The translations under genes were made by a program, and so were the position numbers. The notes under the pieces were generated by a model. It saw only the letters and a program-made list of their open reading frames with translations. It did no database searches and had not been told where the DNA came from. A stretch of 6,319 nt of DNA from Nitrospira sp. (GTDB taxonomy: Bacteria; Nitrospirota; Nitrospiria; Nitrospirales; Nitrospiraceae): positions 1 through 6,319 of the forward strand of contig JANYEF010000381.1 of the NCBI GenBank assembly GCA_025363325.1. The letters are read 5' to 3'. Positions 4,506-6,319 of the stretch are shown in pieces; within the stretch, counting starts at the first letter, position 1; the number at the start of each line of letters is the position of its first letter.

Positions 4506-5554
4506 TGCTGAAAGATTCCACCAGCTTCTCAAGCGCGATCCGAAGTTCGGGGTTCGAGGTTCGAGGTTCAGAAAACATTGAACTTCGAACCGCGAACCCT
4601 CGCACGTCTCGTGCAACTATCGCAGGACGTTCCTTTGTCGCCTGGGCTGTGATGGGTCTCGTCTGGTTGCTCGGCCTCTGTAGCCTCTGTGTGTCAGAAT
4701 CCGCGGCGATGGACATTGCTATCCTGCAATCTTCTAACATTCCCGCGTATCATGAGGCCGTTGCAGCCTTGAAAGCCACGGGCCCGATTGGAGCGATCTA
4801 CACCGAATACGATGCGCAAGGCGACCTGGAGCTTGGGAAAAAGCTCGCGCGCAAGCTGCGGGCATCGAATGCGTCACTGGTCGTGGCCGTGGGGCTCAAG
4901 GCCGCGTTGGCAGCGAAAGTAGAAATTGTGGATGTCCCGATCGTCTATATGATGATCCTGGACCCGCTGAAACATCAGCTCACAGCCGCCAACATGACCG
5001 GCACGCTCCTGGAGGTCCCCCTCGAGCGGCAGCTGAAGATCATGCGAACGTTCCTGCCGGCCCTTCACCGGATCGGGACGCTCTACGATCCCGCCAAGAC
5101 CTCCTCGCGGGTGAAGGAGGCGGAGCAGCAGGCTACTCTCTCCGACTTTCAATTGAAGGGACTTCCCGTTGAGAGTGAAAAAGACGTGCCCCAGCAATTG
5201 CGCACGCTGCTCTCGGATGTTGAGGCCCTCTGGCTCATGCCGGATTCCACGGTCCTCACGAACGAGTCCGTTCGATTCATGCTTGAGTCAGCGCTCGCAC
5301 GTCAAATACCCGTCATCGGGTTCTCACCGGAGTTCACACGCCTGGGAGCGCTGCTCAGCCTGTCCGTCAACTATGGCGATGTCGGCCGGGAAACAGGACT
5401 GCTCGTGAAGCGCATTCTCGACGAGGAACGGCTGCTGCCGCTCAACCCCGTGCCGATCGAGCGGCTCAAGATCACCGTCAATCTCAAGACCGCGAAGTTC
5501 CTGGGCATGACGTTTCCGAAGGAGCTGATGAGTCTCGTCGATGAAACCTATTAA
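4502..5554 (+). CDS. Periplasmic ABC-type substrate-binding protein (ABC_sub_bind family)
   Basis: The mature part (from about residue 70, MDIAILQSSNIPAYHEAV) matches the ABC_sub_bind family of periplasmic binding proteins: VVAVGLKAALAA, VPIVYMMILDP, RIGTLYDPAKTS, ALWLMPDSTVLTNESV, IPVIGFSPEFTRLGALLSL, NLKTAKFLGMTFP. Members normally deliver a ligand to an ABC permease, but neither permease nor ATPase follows here, so a sensing role is possible. The ligand is unknown. A hydrophobic export segment spans about 44-63, and cleavage after SESAA (A69) is plausible. No convincing lipobox is seen. The ATG at 4502 overlaps the upstream TGA (ATGA), with no clear ribosome-binding site, pointing to translational coupling. 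ATG at 4505 is equally possible. Starting at GTG 4649 or ATG 4652 would remove the basic residue before the signal segment, so the longer form is preferred. Its first ~50 residues include a translated GGTTCGA repeat (GFEVRGSENIELRTANP). Confidence 0.82.
   Translation: MMLKDSTSFSSAIRSSGFEVRGSENIELRTANPRTSRATIAGRSFVAWAVMGLVWLLGLCSLCVSESAAMDIAILQSSNIPAYHEAVAALKATGPIGAIYTEYDAQGDLELGKKLARKLRASNASLVVAVGLKAALAAKVEIVDVPIVYMMILDPLKHQLTAANMTGTLLEVPLERQLKIMRTFLPALHRIGTLYDPAKTSSRVKEAEQQATLSDFQLKGLPVESEKDVPQQLRTLLSDVEALWLMPDSTVLTNESVRFMLESALARQIPVIGFSPEFTRLGALLSLSVNYGDVGRETGLLVKRILDEERLLPLNPVPIERLKITVNLKTAKFLGMTFPKELMSLVDETY
4541..4599 (+). repeat. CGAGGTT heptads forming a hairpin inside the 5' end of the binding-protein gene
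   Basis: Heptads CGAAGTT, CGGGGTT, CGAGGTT and CGAGGTT occupy 4541-4568. Positions 4550-4570 pair with 4579-4599 around an 8-nt loop (GAAAACAT). Of 21 pairs only 4557/4592 fails, and 4565/4584 is a G-U pair in RNA. This heptad type differs in sequence from the AGAACTC arrays but keeps the period and the inverted arrangement. It lies within the reading frame, about 40 nt after the coupled start, and encodes GFEVRGSENIELRTANP. Confidence 0.8.
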
Positions 5555-6319
5555 TGAGGACAGGCACTTGAATCCTCCTTCTCCGCTGGAACAACCCAGG
5601 GCCCATGTGGCATTACCCGCGAGAGGGTTCCCCAGCCTGCGCACAAAGTTCGTGCTATTTTTCATCTTCATTCTCGTCATCGCCTGTTCAACCTTGAGCT
5701 GGTACTACGTCGAAGAGCGGCGCGCGGCGATGACCGGCAACCTCCAGCAGCTGGGAACGATTCTCCTCACAAGCGTGGTGCGCAATGAACACTTCCAATA
5801 TGCAGGCCTCGTGGGGGAAGATCGCGCCACGCTCCAACAATTCATTGAAGGCCTCGTGGCTGTCCAGGATGTGGTGTATGTGGTCATCACCGGCTCGGAC
5901 GGCAACGTGCTCACCCGATACACGAAGGGAGGACTCCAATCTTCTGGCAGCCTTGTGAGGTCCGTGGATCATCCTCTCTACCCGAACAGTCAGATTGCCA
6001 AACAGCTCGTCCAATCGTCAAGCACCACTCCTCTGATGACACGCCTCTCCATCTCAAACAGACTCAGCAATCGATTTGCGTGGGAGGAGATCGTCTACGA
6101 CTTTGCCATGCCGGTGCTGCGAACGGCAACAGGAAGCACCTCGCTGCCTCCACTCTCCATTCTGCTGGAAGAAGGAAGCACCAAGGCATCCCCGGCACTC
6201 GTGTCCGGTGTCGTCCAAATTGGATTGAGCGACGCACACCTGAAACACGAACTCGCAGCGATGATCAATAATATTCTCCTCATCACCGTCCTCATCATCG
6301 GCGTAGGCGCGCTCGGCGC
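5541..6319 (+). CDS. Membrane sensor protein, N-terminal part (probable histidine kinase; 3' end outside window)
   Basis: The frame is open from ATG 5541 to the window edge (259 codons). A short cytoplasmic N-terminus is followed by transmembrane segment 1 at about 37-56 (FVLFFIFILVIACSTLSWYY). A periplasmic sensing region of about 185 residues follows (VVYVVITGSDGNVLTRY resembles Cache-like ligand folds; VVQIGLSDAHLKHEL precedes the membrane). A second membrane segment starts at about 243 (INNILLITVLIIGVGALG) and is cut off. This is the input half of a two-component sensor kinase or related transducer (diguanylate cyclase, chemoreceptor); the output domain is not visible. The ATG at 5541 overlaps the binding-protein gene by 14 nt and has a weak ribosome-binding site. 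An in-frame TTG at 5568 with GAGGA 7 nt upstream is a real alternative. Either way it is coupled to the binding-protein gene, which suggests that this protein senses the binding protein or its ligand. Confidence 0.8.
   Translation, partial: MKPINEDRHLNPPSPLEQPRAHVALPARGFPSLRTKFVLFFIFILVIACSTLSWYYVEERRAAMTGNLQQLGTILLTSVVRNEHFQYAGLVGEDRATLQQFIEGLVAVQDVVYVVITGSDGNVLTRYTKGGLQSSGSLVRSVDHPLYPNSQIAKQLVQSSSTTPLMTRLSISNRLSNRFAWEEIVYDFAMPVLRTATGSTSLPPLSILLEEGSTKASPALVSGVVQIGLSDAHLKHELAAMINNILLITVLIIGVGALG

Noticed and set aside
4164..4616. Minus-strand open frame of 150 codons opposite the end of the REC-PAS gene
   Set aside because: It overlaps the clearly coding PAS3 and the binding-protein start, and its N-terminal part is CGAGGTT-repeat translation; shadow frame.

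Overview
The window comes from a Gram-negative bacterium of moderately high GC. It encodes an outer-membrane TonB-dependent receptor, a periplasmic ABC-type binding protein and membrane/PAS signalling proteins. This gene mix, together with short heptameric repeats between and inside genes, would fit Nitrospirota (for example Nitrospira). That placement is an impression from general knowledge and cannot be proved from the window.

Layout. (1) Positions 2-1384, + strand: the C-terminal 460 residues of a TonB-dependent receptor. (2) Positions 1385-1628: a gene-free spacer between convergent genes, made of heptad repeats (AGAACTC/GAGTTCT and GAGGAAT types) that form a long inverted repeat and contain a small palindrome. 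(3) Positions 1629-2223, - strand: a vapBC-type toxin-antitoxin operon (RHH antitoxin first, then PIN toxin, overlapping by 20 nt) with its own ribosome-binding site and a plausible sigma70-type promoter at 2245-2272. (4) Positions 2280-2417: a second heptad block with a 27-nt inverted repeat. (5) Positions 2438-2926, +: a four-helix-bundle (S23/Avd-like) protein whose last ~39 residues are translated heptad repeat. (6) Positions 2934-5554 and on to the window end, +: a tightly packed signalling run. It holds a REC-PAS-PAS-PAS protein, a periplasmic ABC-type substrate-binding protein (ATGA overlap) and the start of a two-transmembrane sensor protein cut by the window edge.

How they may work together. 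The last three genes read as one operon in which a periplasmic binding protein, a membrane sensor and a soluble receiver/PAS protein could form one signalling pathway; this is inference from spacing. The receptor and vapBC look like independent neighbours. The striking part is the repeats. Several heptad types share 7-nt periodicity, occur as inverted pairs, bracket the four-helix-bundle gene on both sides, and have been absorbed into two coding sequences. The four-helix gene plus its flanking arrays is the best candidate here for an undescribed mobile or repeat-generating element, but that is a hypothesis.
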